Notes under the pieces: generated by a model
Told to the model about the DNA's origin: nothing
Database searches by the model: none
The model's input: only the letters and a program-made list of their open reading frames with translations
In this document: positions 51,570 to 63,317 of the stretch, piece by piece
How positions within the stretch are numbered: position 1 is the first letter of the stretch
Layout: every line of letters begins with the position of its first letter
Translations under genes and position numbers: made by a program
Origin: Neodiprion pinetum
Taxonomy: Eukaryota; Arthropoda; Insecta; Hymenoptera; Diprionidae
Direction of reading: 5' to 3'
Assembly: GCF_021155775.2 (NCBI RefSeq)
Contig: NC_060236.1
Span: 25,558,238 to 25,622,237 of the forward strand
Length of the DNA: 64,000 nucleotides

Positions 51570-52722
51570 CTAGTGGCCAATGCTGCTGCTATCATTCATG
51601 CTGCCCTGAATCTTTGCGAGTTCCTTAATCTTAGGTTGGATACTTTTTAATAGAAAATCAAGCTTTATCGGCGGGACGAGAGGCAGTTCACCAGGATGCT
51701 TGCGCCTGTGCAGCATCATGGAGCCGCGTTGAGTATATGTCGAGCCACAAATATCACACCGGTAAGGCTTCACATTGGTATGTGTAAAAAGGTGAAGCTG
51801 TAGCAGACTGTGCATTTTAAATGTCTTACTGCATACAGGGCACAAATACGGTCTGTCTTCCCTGTGTACATTGTGAATATGATGGGTCAGTGAATATTTT
51901 CCTGTAAATGATTTACTGCAATGATCACAGTAACAGCTCTCGCCATTGTTATGCTGTTTGAGCCTATGAGCATCAACTGATTTCTGGGAGGCAAAACCCT
52001 TGGAGCAAATTCCACATTTAAAATTTCTATTTCTCCTGGAGTTACCTACATGATGTGTTTTTTTATGATTGCATAGCGATCTGTAATTTGGAAGAACGTC
52101 ACCACACTTTTCGCACACCACAGGACCACAGTGAATCTGATTAATGTGAGTAGTCAGGTCTCTCTTGAATTTCAACTGCATACCACAAATATAACAGGAA
52201 GTCGCATAGATTGATGTGTGGCGTCTTACGTAATGATCTTTGAGACGCGACTTATCTTTGGCTTTGTATCCACAGACTTGGCATGGGATTAATTTGTAGG
52301 ATCCCTCGTGTATTATTTGCATATGCTTCTTAAGTGCGTTTTTCATTTTGAATGCCAAGGAACAAATTTCGCAGACAAAGGGACGCAATGATGAATGTAC
52401 ATATTTAATATGCACAGTGAGCTTACGTTTACTAGCGAATGTTTTGCAACAGGTTTCGCAAGTAGGAGCGATCGAAACTTCAGTTGGTATCCCTTTTTCC
52501 ACCATGGTCTTTGCTATTTTTGCAGTGCCGTTGGTCTTTTCGTATGTTGATTTGTTGCTCTCTGCTGTGCTGTTTGGGTATTTTGAAATTGTCAGTTTAC
52601 TATCTGCAGCAATTTTTTTTGCATTACTGTGCATTTCAACCCTAGGCGCTGGGGCCCACATTGAATTTTCTCCTCGCTGAACCATAACATATGATTGCAT
52701 TTGAAGGGGGTCATTCGTGTTT
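51570..52722 (-). CDS. Finger module Z14: terminal exon with 9 C2H2 fingers
   Basis: The exon enters at TTTTGTTTCAG with one base and encodes 383 residues. The leader NTNDPLQMQSYVMVQRGENS shows the DPL and 'V..G' pattern again. The rest is Ser/Thr/Lys-rich without a long acidic part. Nine fingers begin at about residue 88. Several have long His spacings (HIKYVH, HMQIIH, HYVRRH, HINQIH). Finger 5 (CEKCGDVLPNYRSLCNHKKTHH) is unusual. The last two fingers are KMHSLLQLH and TQRGSMMLH. The tail HPGELPLVPPIKLDFLLKSI keeps proline and the hydrophobic helix but not PPLP exactly. Confidence 0.88.
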
Positions 52723-53800
52723 CTGAAACAAAACAAGACAATCAGTCCTAGTTCTGATGGAAAACAATTTCTTCATTCGCATTATCTACACAAAACTCTA
52801 AGTGAAATAATGGTAATAGACATGAAATAATATATATGGCTGGTAACAGGTTTCATGTTAGTTGCGTTAGTTTTACTACAAATTTTCTTAATTTCCAATT
52901 TTTTAGGTTCTTATTTACTTTAAAATCATATACTAATTGATGGAAAATCGAACGGTTTCAGATGACCTCTAATTTACTGATAATAGTTAACATGACATTC
53001 TGACCTTCTTCAACTCCTATGGCAAATACCATTAAACGCTAGATGGACAAAGTGCTTGGCATTAAGAATTAATATGTGATGTTATATAAGACATCTGATT
53101 TTGCTCCAGAAGATTTGGTTTTCCATAAAGACTAGCCACAGTAATCCTCTGTGCATGATGAGTCAAGTGCATTGAGGAATACTACTTTCGATGTTTGTCC
53201 ACCCTTGGAGTTTCCCATGTTTTACTAGAACTATAGAACAATCAGAACGGACGGTGAAGTCAAATTTTGCAGACTCAATCACCTTTATCCTGTCCGCAAT
53301 ATTATTTTATAATGTTCCAGAGGATTTTATTCTATTGGTGACGATAAATTTGAAAGTAAAATTGGAAGCATGGAAAAACAGAATGTAAACAATGTTAGAA
53401 TGATAAGTATTTGATAAGTATTTTCCCATCAATGAAGCAACACTTGTGGACATATTCCATTAAAGAAGTTTATTCTAAAAATATCAACTGTGTCACAAAA
53501 TTATATCCAAGTGCCCCTTACTGCCACGCGGCATATATTATTTTCACATTTCGCAAATTGAAACAACAGTGAATATATTTTTCATATCTTTTCATGGTTG
53601 TACAACCATAAATATTTTGTAATATAAATGTCACATATAGCAGTTAATTTTCCTCAAAACATGTGAAAGCTCTTAAAAATCTTCTACCTTATTTTTAATA
53701 CATGTTCACATAATCTGACCAAATTTGATTGTAGACAGTCCTCAATGTGTAGCTGCGCGTATCATGGTATCAATGTGATTAGTTGTTCTGTGATTGTATC
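52723..53800 (-). other. Spacer Z14-Z15
   Basis: 1.1 kb, AT-rich, with no exon recognised. An ATTAAA hexamer lies roughly 100 bases past the Z15 stop. Confidence 0.5.
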
Positions 53801-55526
53801 CTAATTTTTTGAGATCTCCTTCTCTTCAATATCCTTAACTATTGCGGTGATGTGAATAGGTGGGGGAGGCGAAAACCTTCCAGGATGACTACGCCTGTGT
53901 CGCATCATGCTGGATCTTTGGGTAAAGGCTTCTCCACATAAATCACACTTGTACGGTCTCTCTCCCGTGTGAGTAAGGATATGCGTGCGTAAGCTGCCGT
54001 TACTCTTGAATGGTTTATGACATATGGAGCATATACAAGGTGCCGATTGTCTGTGTTTGTTGAACATGTGATAGTTTAGCCTCTTCGTGCAGTTGAATTC
54101 CATGCCGCATTCGTTGCATGTGATTCCTTTTTCGTGCACCAGCAAATGGTTGCTTAGATTATGTTCAGATTTGTATATACGTTTGCAAATGTTACATTCA
54201 AATTTTTTAAAGTCTGTCCGATGTTTTCGTCTGTGAGAGCTCATCGCCGTTCCATTCTTGCATGATTTACCACAAATTTCGCACACCAGTGAAGGTGCCT
54301 CAGTATGGAGAGATTTCAAATGAGTTGAAAGATCGCTCTTTATTTTGAACTGTTTACTGCACTTATCGCATGTGAATTGATATTCGGTGTCGTCATGTTT
54401 CCTGATACGATGATGCTTCAATGCTTGTTTTGACTTAAATTTAACCTTGCATATATCACAAGTGTATGAAAGATTTTCGTCATGACAACCGGCATGCTTA
54501 CGCTGATCGTACGCAGTTCTGAAGGTTTTTGGACAGTGCGCACATTTAAAAGGTCTTCGAGTATTGTGGCTTTTGATGTGCCTAGAAAGTTCCATTTTGC
54601 ACCTGAACTCTCTGTCACATATTATACATTTAAGTTCACTCTGACTGTCCATAATAGAGTCTGGATCAGGCAGCGTACCAGCTGGCTTAAATCTGTGTTG
54701 TGAGATAAAATTCTCCCATTCACTATCTTCTTTGTCCAAGTCTTTGTCCTCAGCATTGGATGTCTTTTGTAATGCACGCAAAAGTAAACTTTTGGAACCC
54801 GCGATGAATGGAGAATCAGCAGATTTGGAATCCATATCAAGTTTCTGGTTCGAAGCTTTCTGACACTTACTTTCTTCTTTAGTCAGTCGACGGCCACCTA
54901 GATTAGACTTTTGTGGCGTAGTACGAGAGTGTTTTCTTAGACTAGCCGTCAAACATAGTGAGCCAGAAGTTTTGGTTTCTGTATCAAGTTTCTGTTCCCC
55001 GGTCTTCTTACCTTTACAATCTTTTTTGGCGAAGCAATCGTCATCTGAATTAGATTCTTGTGGTGGGGTACAAGAACGTTTATTTGGTCTAGCCTCGATG
55101 GATTCTGGTGCAGAAGATTCGCTATCTGTATTGAGTTTCTGTTGTGTGATGTTTTTACCTGCATCATTTTCTTTGGCCAAATGACTTCCATCTGTATTAA
55201 CTTTCTGCGACGAGACACGGGCATGTTCACTCGAACTTGCCTTTCCAATTTCGGGACTGTTGTGTTCTTTATCTGTGTGAGATTTATGTTCGAAGGTGTT
55301 ATTACTTTGACTGTCTTCTTTGGCCAATTGAGTATTACCTGTATTAGGGTGTCTAGTCTGTAACCGTGACAAAAGTGATTTACTGATTATCACTTTTTTG
55401 CCCAAAGTTTTGCTCAATCCATTTGCAATTCGTAGCGCACAAGCAGTTTTAAAGTTAACTCCAAATTTCAGTGGATATTCTTGCTCTGGAAGTTTCCGCC
55501 GGAATTTAACACGCCAAGAGTTGACC
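53801..55526 (-). CDS. Finger module Z15: repeat-rich leader and 9 C2H2 fingers
   Basis: The exon enters at ATGTTCTAG with one base and encodes 574 residues. The first 60 residues (VNSWRVKFRRKLPEQEYPLK onward) are basic. Residues of about 60-285 form about five imperfect repeats of 45-50 residues with the pattern QKxNxDxxxLxKExxxxKxxxQKLDTDSKS, hydrophilic and low in complexity. Nine fingers begin at about residue 300. The last two are KSNGSLRTH and TQRSSMMRH with a HTGERPYKC linker. The tail is HPGRFSPPPPIHITAIVKDI. A methionine is absent before the repeats, and the frame runs open to the acceptor. It is the rightmost member with the PPLP-type tail. Confidence 0.88.
54840..55380 (-). repeat. 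Coding minisatellite in the Z15 leader
   Basis: About five degenerate units of roughly 135-150 bases, recognised by recurring KLNTDSES / KLDTETKT / KLDMDSKS and by the repeated AKE/TKE stretches. The frame is kept throughout, so units were gained or lost in multiples of three. Confidence 0.7.
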
Positions 55527-57475
55527 CTAGAACATTAAATACAACGTTACTAAATTATAGACAAAATAGTACCAAATATCAATACTACAAACATTATTAT
55601 ATGCTATTTTCAGTTATACAAAGTAAAGCCCCGCCAAGGAAATGCTACCGAGTGATGTAGTACGATTTTATTAAGCATATATACACTTGACATAACTTAA
55701 TGCCATTCATAAATTTATAGTGTAAACCGAACTATTTTCTATTTCAACTTCAGCTACTGAATATCAGAACGCTGACACGCCACACATAGTAAAAGCAATC
55801 GAACCTTTCTGGAAAAAATTATTCAATACATTTGATTTATCCTTTTGTACATCTGCCTCGATAATATATCAGAGATATTGGGTCATAGTAAAGGAATCAA
55901 TAAAAACTGCCAGATGCATCTGTAAGTCTTATATCATACTAAATTTTCGACTGAAGACATTTTCAGACAATATTCATACCTGTGGGGCTATTCTAAATTG
56001 TATCTTAGTGTTTTGAAAATATTTACATCACTTTAATATTTTGCTGTCGCACCATATGAATTCACAAAAATGTTGGCCTTGGGAATATCTTGCCACATTA
56101 TAAACACCCAGTCACTCAAATTCACGTAATGCTCGCAGGTTCGATGATATTATACGATCAGTAAAGTCTTGAACTGCAGTTTGGAGCACCTGTAATTTAC
56201 GTGAAAATCATCTGTGTCTAGCCCTGTTGAAATGGAAAGACATTTGAGTTCAACATTTTCGTCTAAATTTGTCTGATGCGGGTGTTTGAATCTGCAGAAG
56301 CCGCCTTGAAAAACTTTATTTTGTCTGTAATCTCCACACAATATGTGTGGGCTTTCTATTTTGTTAAAAATCTTTTAATATTACGTGATAGCAGAGATTT
56401 TATCTTCTCGATTTTCAGCAATCAGAGTTGTTCAGTGCCCAAGTTGTCTGGAACATTTGCAAATTTAGAACACATTTATTTAATTCTATTTTAACATCAA
56501 TGTTAATATAAAATTTAGTACGGATTCTCAAGTGCAATTAAAAATCAGCAACATGATGTTTGCGATTTCAGCATGACAAATCTCCTAGCAGCAACGGTTC
56601 AAAATTTAGGTACAAGCAATGTGTTAATTCATTGTGTTCGATGAAACTTTCCATCGTTTTTATAACTATGGCAAGATCGGGAAACATTGTTTAGATTCTC
56701 TTGAAAGTATACGCTTTCAAAGTAACTCATGCTTATATTATTTTGGCATCAACCTAGATAACACAAGAATTAAATTCATTCAGCATTAAGTTCAAACATT
56801 ATTCAATATTATCGCACCTTGCATGTTTGAATTTACCCTGATACACAACATATAATGCAATATTGGAAACATAGTTAGTTTTGTATATTGCAATGTCTCA
56901 TGGCAGGTACTTATTATTATTATTTTTTCAAGTCTTTCCATGCGAGATTACTATTCAAATTTCTAACACTGACTTTTGTGACATGGTTTGCCAACGGGAC
57001 CGTTATTGAAATCCAAATTTTTCTAATCAACAACTGAATTCAATATTGAAATTCTTAGTTGTGCATTAACACGCCAATTATGAAAGACATAATTATACAT
57101 CTTTTTAGTCAATCAAATATTGAATGTATCTTAAAATCTACAAGCTACTCTAATGTAAATAGTACAAAGAGCTATGGAATCCCTTGTCGTACTTCTTTCA
57201 AGTTGACGTCATTAAAATCGTGAGATATACAAAATCTATTTATTATTAAAACTTCTGCTTATACATAATGCGTTTAATAGCAATGCACAAATATCAATAA
57301 CCAAGAATGATCAATTATAGGTATTTAGTAGAATGGAAATAACTGATAGCTATGTGTATAAATCAATACTGTATGTTAATCAATATTTGAAATCAAGATT
57401 AACGAGTAAGTATACCTATAATATAATATGATTTAATTTCATAAGATTGTGATGTATATTATATTATCATGTAAC
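55527..57475 (-). other. Spacer Z15-Z16
   Basis: 1.9 kb, the longest gap between intact modules apart from the pseudogene zone, and the border between the tail-bearing block and Z16-Z19. AT-rich, with no exon recognised. It contains the Z16 poly(A) signal. Confidence 0.5.
57432..57437 (-). terminator. Poly(A) signal ATTAAA of Z16
   Basis: Variant hexamer 38 bases past the Z16 stop. Confidence 0.45.
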
Positions 57476-58739
57476 TCAAACGCAGGTAGATTTTTGATGG
57501 GCTGTGAGATTGCCCTGGCACGAAAAACCACGATGACATATTTGACATACATAGGGTCGTTCACCGGTGTGACCACGACGGTGGATAGTAAGGGTTGATC
57601 TCTGGGAGAAGGCTTTGGGACATTGATCGCACTTGTACGGCTTTTCCCCAGTGTGAATGCGTCGATGCATGCGCAAATTTTCCGAGTCTGTGAATCCTTT
57701 GCCACAAATATCGCATACATAAGGTTTCTCTCCTGTATGTATACGCCGATGCTTTTTCAAATGTTCCGCACTGCTAAGACTTTTGCCACAATAATCGCAT
57801 AGATACAACTTGGTAGGATTGTGACTCTCCTTGTGCCGAAAGAGCGATCGTTTTGTCGCCAATACACGCCCACAAATGTCACACGCAGTACTGGTTACCT
57901 TGTTGGCCTTCATCTCAGGATGCATTCGTCTGCAATGGGCGGAAAGTTGTCTCCTGAGGTAAAACGCACTACCACAGGTGGCACAGGTAAACGGCTTGTC
58001 CCCGGAATGAATGTTATAATGTTCCTGAAGTTCGATTGCCTTTCGAAACCTTTTGTCACATTCATTACATTTGAATGGAAGGTCCGCCTTATCGGTGTGC
58101 CTGAGCATGTGAATGCTCAAAGCAGCTAGAACAGTTGTTTCGTAGTCACACTCTTTGCACATATAACTTGGGTAAAAGTGGGTTTTTTCGTGTCTCGTCA
58201 AGTCTCGAAATAATCGAAACTTTTTCGGGCAGTGGTTACAAGTGAGATCGCCAACAGTGTGCCGCAGTAAGTGTTTCTGATAGTTACTCTTATGACCGAA
58301 TACCTTGTTGCAAGTTTTACACAAAAATTCCACGTTATTCTTTTCCTTTTTCACCTTCATTGGTCGACCGACATTGTTACGCTTACTGCCAGCATGTTTT
58401 TTCATGTGCTTACGTAGATTCACGTAAGTTCGAAACACTCTTCCACATTGGTTGCACGTGTTCTTTCTTTTACCCTTGTGTTCAATTTCGTGATTATTAA
58501 GTAGAGTTTTAGTTTTGAAAAATACATCACAAGTTTTGCAGTGATACGCCAATGGCATGTCATCCTCGTCATCGTTGGCATCTCGAATTTCTTCCTTGAT
58601 CGGGCCATTTAATTTTTCCGTAGTCTCATCCAAGTTTTCACCTTTCTGGGCACCTTTTTCCGGTTCACTCTTGACGAGATCAAGCTTTGATAGCATTAGC
58701 ATTCGATAATAGTCCTCGGACAATGGAAGAGACGTAAAT
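57476..58739 (-). CDS. Finger module Z16: terminal exon with 12 C2H2 fingers
   Basis: The exon enters at CTAATTTCAG with one base and encodes 420 residues. The leader FTSLPLSEDYYRMLMLSKLD is followed by an acidic stretch with two SUMO-type motifs (VKSE, IKEE). Twelve fingers begin at about residue 66 and reach the C-terminus. Fingers 9-12 are linked by canonical HTGEKPY/HTGERPY linkers. The final finger ends TAHQKSTCV, with Cys in place of the second His (C2HC type). There is no PPLP tail. It has more canonical linkers than any other module, so it probably wraps DNA with its last five fingers. Confidence 0.9.
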
Positions 58740-59526
58740 CTGAAATTAGAATTTAATATCGTCAGTAAGAATGAACACATGACATTTTTCACACTCGTTC
58801 ATAGTCCAGTAAATCAGACATATGTACGTACATACGTAGATTATATCAGACAGTGACATATATACATGTGTACTTAAACTTATAACAGCTATGATAATAA
58901 ATATGCAGCCAGTTGATAATTTTCTAAACATATAAATGAAACAATTCTACCAATTCTTCAATATTTTTTTTCTACAAATTCCCTCGTTACTGCATGAGTA
59001 TAATGATAGTCACACACATAAGTTTTACAAGCTTTCCAACTAATTTAATGTTAATTATTACCTAATTTTCTTATATTTCAGATTTGTTCAAGCTGTAACT
59101 GTCACATGCTAGTCGCGAGGGAACTGATTTCACTAAAAATACCTAAAATTACTTTGTAGAGTTAGCTTTCTGCATCCACGATATGTAGAACGCAGCATTT
59201 TAATTTTAATAATACATTTTACATTTTCACAGTACTTTATTCATCATACAGAATCAGAACAACGAGAATTTCAGTACTCCTCATCGCCTATTTACACACT
59301 ACAACAAATGCTTTTTTCATTACAATATTAAAGGTGTATCTATACAAAACGTGGCAAGTTCATTGCTTGTTTGGATTGATACTCTGTAGAGAAATCAATA
59401 AGATATGCAATATCGCATAAAATCAAACATTTGCAATAAGTGATGTTTTGCACTCAAATGTTTATTCTCTCATCAAGCTGCCAAACAATATTTAAATAAT
59501 TATTGACATCGTACGAATATTTATTG
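58740..59526 (-). other. Spacer Z16-Z17
   Basis: 787 AT-rich bases. Nothing recognised apart from the Z17 poly(A) signal at the right end. Confidence 0.55.
59520..59525 (-). terminator. Poly(A)-type hexamer AATAAA after Z17
   Basis: Canonical hexamer one base past the Z17 stop, with a second AATAAA about 60 bases on. Confidence 0.4.
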
Positions 59527-60733
59527 CTAAGTGGGTCGCACTATCGTTATGCTTACAAGATGAACTTTATTATGGGCATTCAATAAAGCTCTCGACACAA
59601 ATGACCTTGTGCAAAAATTACACTGATAAGGTCTTTGTCCAGTGTGGTATCGTTTGTGAATAACAAGGGTGGAATGCTGCGTGAAAGATTTTCCACAGGT
59701 ATCGCAGCTGTAAGGTTTTTCTCCAGTGTGCGTTCTCTTATGAACAACCAGGGTTGTTCGTTTGTGAAAAGCTTTGCCGCATACATCGCATATCAGCGAC
59801 TTCTCTCCTCCATGAAGACGCAAATGATCTTGAAGCGAACCTTTAGAAGAAACTGATTTACCGCACAAGTGGCAGTCAAATTTATTATCACCAGTATGGG
59901 ATTTCACGTGAAGCACAAGGGAATTTTTGTAGGCGAATGTTTTGCCACAAAATTCACACTGGTGTTTTATAGGCTTAAAATTTGGCTCGTGGATCTTGGT
60001 GTGACGTGCTAGAGTATGATTGTTAGGAAAGGCCTTTCCACAACTCTGACACACATGTTCATTAGCTTCATGTTTAACATTCATGTGCCCGTGAAGCTCA
60101 GCGTTAGTAAAAAAGCCTTTGTTGCATATTTTACAGAACTTTGTGTATTTTTCAAAGTGCCTCCTATGATGCGTTGCCAGCTGAGATGCTTGAACGAAAG
60201 ATCGACCACATACATCGCATACGAAATTACGTTCATGAGTGTGAATCCTCCTATGAACTGCAAGGGTGTTCGTTCTCTTGAAGGATTTGCAGCATATGTC
60301 ACATTTGTATGGTCTGGCATCACTGTGAGCCACTAAATGTCCCTCAAATAAATTCTTGGACCTAAAAGTTTTCTTACAAATCTCGCACTGGTAAGATTTC
60401 GTCAAATGGCAAATATCGTTTGAACATTCAGTTGATAATTCGTACTTGCGGTTCATTTCTATAGTTTCTAATGTTGCACCTGTGCCATGTCGTGAGGCCT
60501 GCATGGAATTTGGAAATTCTTCGTAGGTCAAGGCCAGATCATCAGTGATATACGTTTCATCACTTGCACTTTGGTAATTATTGTTACCCTGCAGTACGTC
60601 AGTTCGTACGAAAATTTTTCCCTCAGATTTCACATCGATAACGGCATCGCTGGACTCTGTGATCTTGGTGTACTGATTTTCCAACGTCTCTGTAGTGTCT
60701 GCGGTCTCAAACTTGGCTATTTTCAGGGTTAAT
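59527..60733 (-). CDS. Finger module Z17: terminal exon with 10 C2H2 fingers
   Basis: The exon enters at TTATTTCCAG with one base and encodes 401 residues. The leader LTLKIAKFETADTTETLENQ and the SUMO-type motif VKSE precede an acidic, tyrosine-containing part. Ten fingers begin at about residue 115. The last three, HKRTTLVVH, TQHSTLVIH and VSRALLNAH, with HTGEKPY and HTGQRPY linkers, resemble the ends of Z1-Z3 more than those of the nearer Z15. There is no PPLP tail. No methionine precedes the leader in frame. Confidence 0.9.
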
Positions 60734-61183
60734 CTGGAAATAAATGTAAGATAAAGTCAGACATCGCATTTACTTGTGTAAAAATTATAGTACCCATGTG
60801 GAGTCAAAAGTTCATGAAAATTCATTCAATTGTTATTGATACTTTTGTTCTGTGGAATTAAAATATATTTCAAGTAAAGAAAAAAATTGGAAAAAAAAAA
60901 AACTGAATAATATGTAATGAGGTTTATAGCCATGGAATATAGAACTAGTGTATGAGCAGGCTGCATTGCAAGCGATAAGTACGGATTAATATGCTTTCAA
61001 GCATAATAATCGTGTATATAGAGAGTTGTCGCAGCAAATTTAAATCATCACGATTTGCCTCGAAAACTATTTATTATTATTTATTCCTAAGGTATCACAA
61101 TAAGACAACTATCATTAAAGGGGATGGGTGTTATATAAAAGTATAAAAATATTTCAACTACATCGTACCACAACATTTGTTTT

Positions 61184-61251
61184 ATATATATATATATATA
61201 TTATATGTAATATATGTATATAGTTTATAATATATATATAATTTATATAAA
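61184..61251. repeat. TA-rich simple repeat
   Basis: Imperfect TATATA run with several TATATA/TTATAA blocks, in the spacer upstream of Z17. Confidence 0.8.
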
Positions 61252-61519
61252 TGCTGTGATCAAACGAGCCAATGAGGCATTCCATGCTCAAGTATCACTT
61301 TAGACCCAGATATAAATAACACAAATCACTCTGTTTCCACAACCTAATCAAAGTTTTCTGTACCAGAAAAACTATCCAAGTTTACACGCTGGTATTATTA
61401 ATGCTATTTTGCAAGGCTTGAAAAACACTAAATAATTTTTGATTTGAAAACTAATAAGTATTTAGTACGTGACAGGTTGACAAATACCGATGACACTTCA
61501 AGCATGTTCCATATATTTG

Positions 61520-61525
61520 TTTATT
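61520..61525 (-). terminator. Candidate poly(A) signal AATAAA of Z18
   Basis: Canonical hexamer about 132 bases past the Z18 stop. Confidence 0.4.
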
Positions 61526-61656
61526 CTATTTTGCTAGGATCACCCTTGTTATCGGAATCTGACTTGACCTGCAGGTGACGCACACCCTCAAATATGTCAG
61601 GTACAAGGTCAACCAGCTGTGCATGATTAACACAAGGTTATTGCTAAGATTGATGT

Positions 61657-62851
61657 TCAACAACAAGAATTTTGATGTAGTTTTAGTTGTGCCCCTGAAA
61701 CGAATCCTTTCGAACAGGTTGCGCATTGGTAGGGTCGTGCCCCAGAGTGGTATCGTTGGTGAATGACTAAACTTGTCCTTTGTGTGAATGTCTTTTGGCA
61801 TATGTCACATTTATACGGTCGTTCCCCGGTGTGGGTTCTCATGTGAACAGTCATTGTTGACCTCTTCGTGAACCCTTTATTGCAGTAGCAGCAAATTACT
61901 GGCTTTTGACCTGTGTGTAATCGCAAATGATCCCGAAGTGAGGCCCGACTACGAACCTTCTTACCGCACGTATCACACGAGTAACTTTTCTCTCCAGTGT
62001 GCTTGCCCACATGAATTTTAAGGGATTTTTGTGTTGCATACATCTTGCCACATATTTCACACTGGTTGGGTTTTTCGGGAATATAATCCGGCTCGTGCAC
62101 CTTTAAGTGTTTTTTCAGGGCACTTTTAGAACGAAAAGGTTTATTACATGTTGAGCAAACGTGTGTACTTTCACCATGCTTAGCAAACTTGTGATACTTA
62201 TAATCACCCTTCGTATAGAAACCCTTGAGACAATGTTCACAAGTAAATTCGTACTCTGCAGTATGACGTTTTTTATGGATTGTCAACTGAGCTTTCATTT
62301 TAAACGCGGTTTGGCAAATGTTACAAGTAAAGTGTTTCTCATTGGAATGAGTGTTACGGTGAACTTTTAATTCATTTGATCTTTTAAATTTTTTGTCACA
62401 TAAATCGCAGCTATATTTATATTCCTCACTATGGACAACTCGATGTTTCCGTAACAATTCTTTGGTAGTGCATATTCTGTCGCACTTGTTACATTTCCAC
62501 TCGCGAACTGGTGCAATTCTTTTACGAGGACGTTTTTTGGCCTTCAGTGGATCGACATCATGAATGTTGATCACCGGCTCAGGACCATCATATTCATCCG
62601 GAATTGAATCCACGAATACCAAAAATCTTCCACTATTTCTCACATCAAACTCGGGGCATGAAACATTTTCAGGTACATGTTTTTCAGAACTAAAATTATC
62701 ACTTTCATTGTCTATGGTTTTATCCAAGCTGCAGGATTCTTTCTTAAGTATTGAAGGATCAGTAGGAGCCTTTGATCCATCAATTATTTCACACTGCACT
62801 AGTTGTGTAGCTGCATACTCCTTGGGGCTATTCTCTTTGTATTTTCTTGAC
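61657..62851 (-). CDS. Finger module Z18: terminal exon with 10 C2H2 fingers
   Basis: The exon enters at TTCATTTTCAG with one base and encodes 397 residues. The leader SRKYKENSPKEYAATQL is followed by an acidic region and a basic patch (KAKKRPRKR) that could be a nuclear localisation signal. Ten fingers begin at about residue 118. The last ones, TKRSTMTVH, TQRTSLVIH and VSGAQLKLHQNSC, follow the Z17 pattern. The final finger has Cys for its second His (C2HC). There is no PPLP tail. Confidence 0.9.
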
Positions 62852-63317
62852 CTGAAAATGAACGTACAATGAATTAATCAACTAACCAAGTTAAATAATC
62901 AACAGCACGCATACATACATTATGTACATGCGTACAAAAACAGAAATAATAACAATGCAGTAATATCAATAACAATGTAGCTCAATGGAATGATTTGAGA
63001 AAAAGTGATATAAATTCAAGTGACCATATTTCTTGTAAATGGGAACAAAAAATAAAAAAAAAAAAAAAAAAACTGCAAAGGGGTACAATCACCAATACCA
63101 GACTACAACAGTGATCGTTGTCTGCCCGGATTTCATCTGATTGAAAAATGATATTTCACAAACAACAGGGTCACCGATGTCCTTGCTGATGTTGTTGGGG
63201 TGAACAATTGTAAAACAATCATTAATTACGAACAGAACGGATGGGGCTTACGTGTTGGCATTAGTGAATCTCGTGAATCACGTAAGAACTACGGTACAAG
63301 ATCGCAGCTTTGAAGAA
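62852..63317 (-). other. Spacer Z18-Z19
   Basis: 466 bases, AT-rich, with an A run at about 63055-63071. No exon recognised. Confidence 0.6.

Larger units (their letters stand above)
60734..61656 (-). other. Spacer Z17-Z18
   Basis: 923 AT-rich bases including a TA-rich microsatellite-like stretch (about 61184-61251) and the Z18 poly(A) signal. No exon recognised. Confidence 0.6.
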
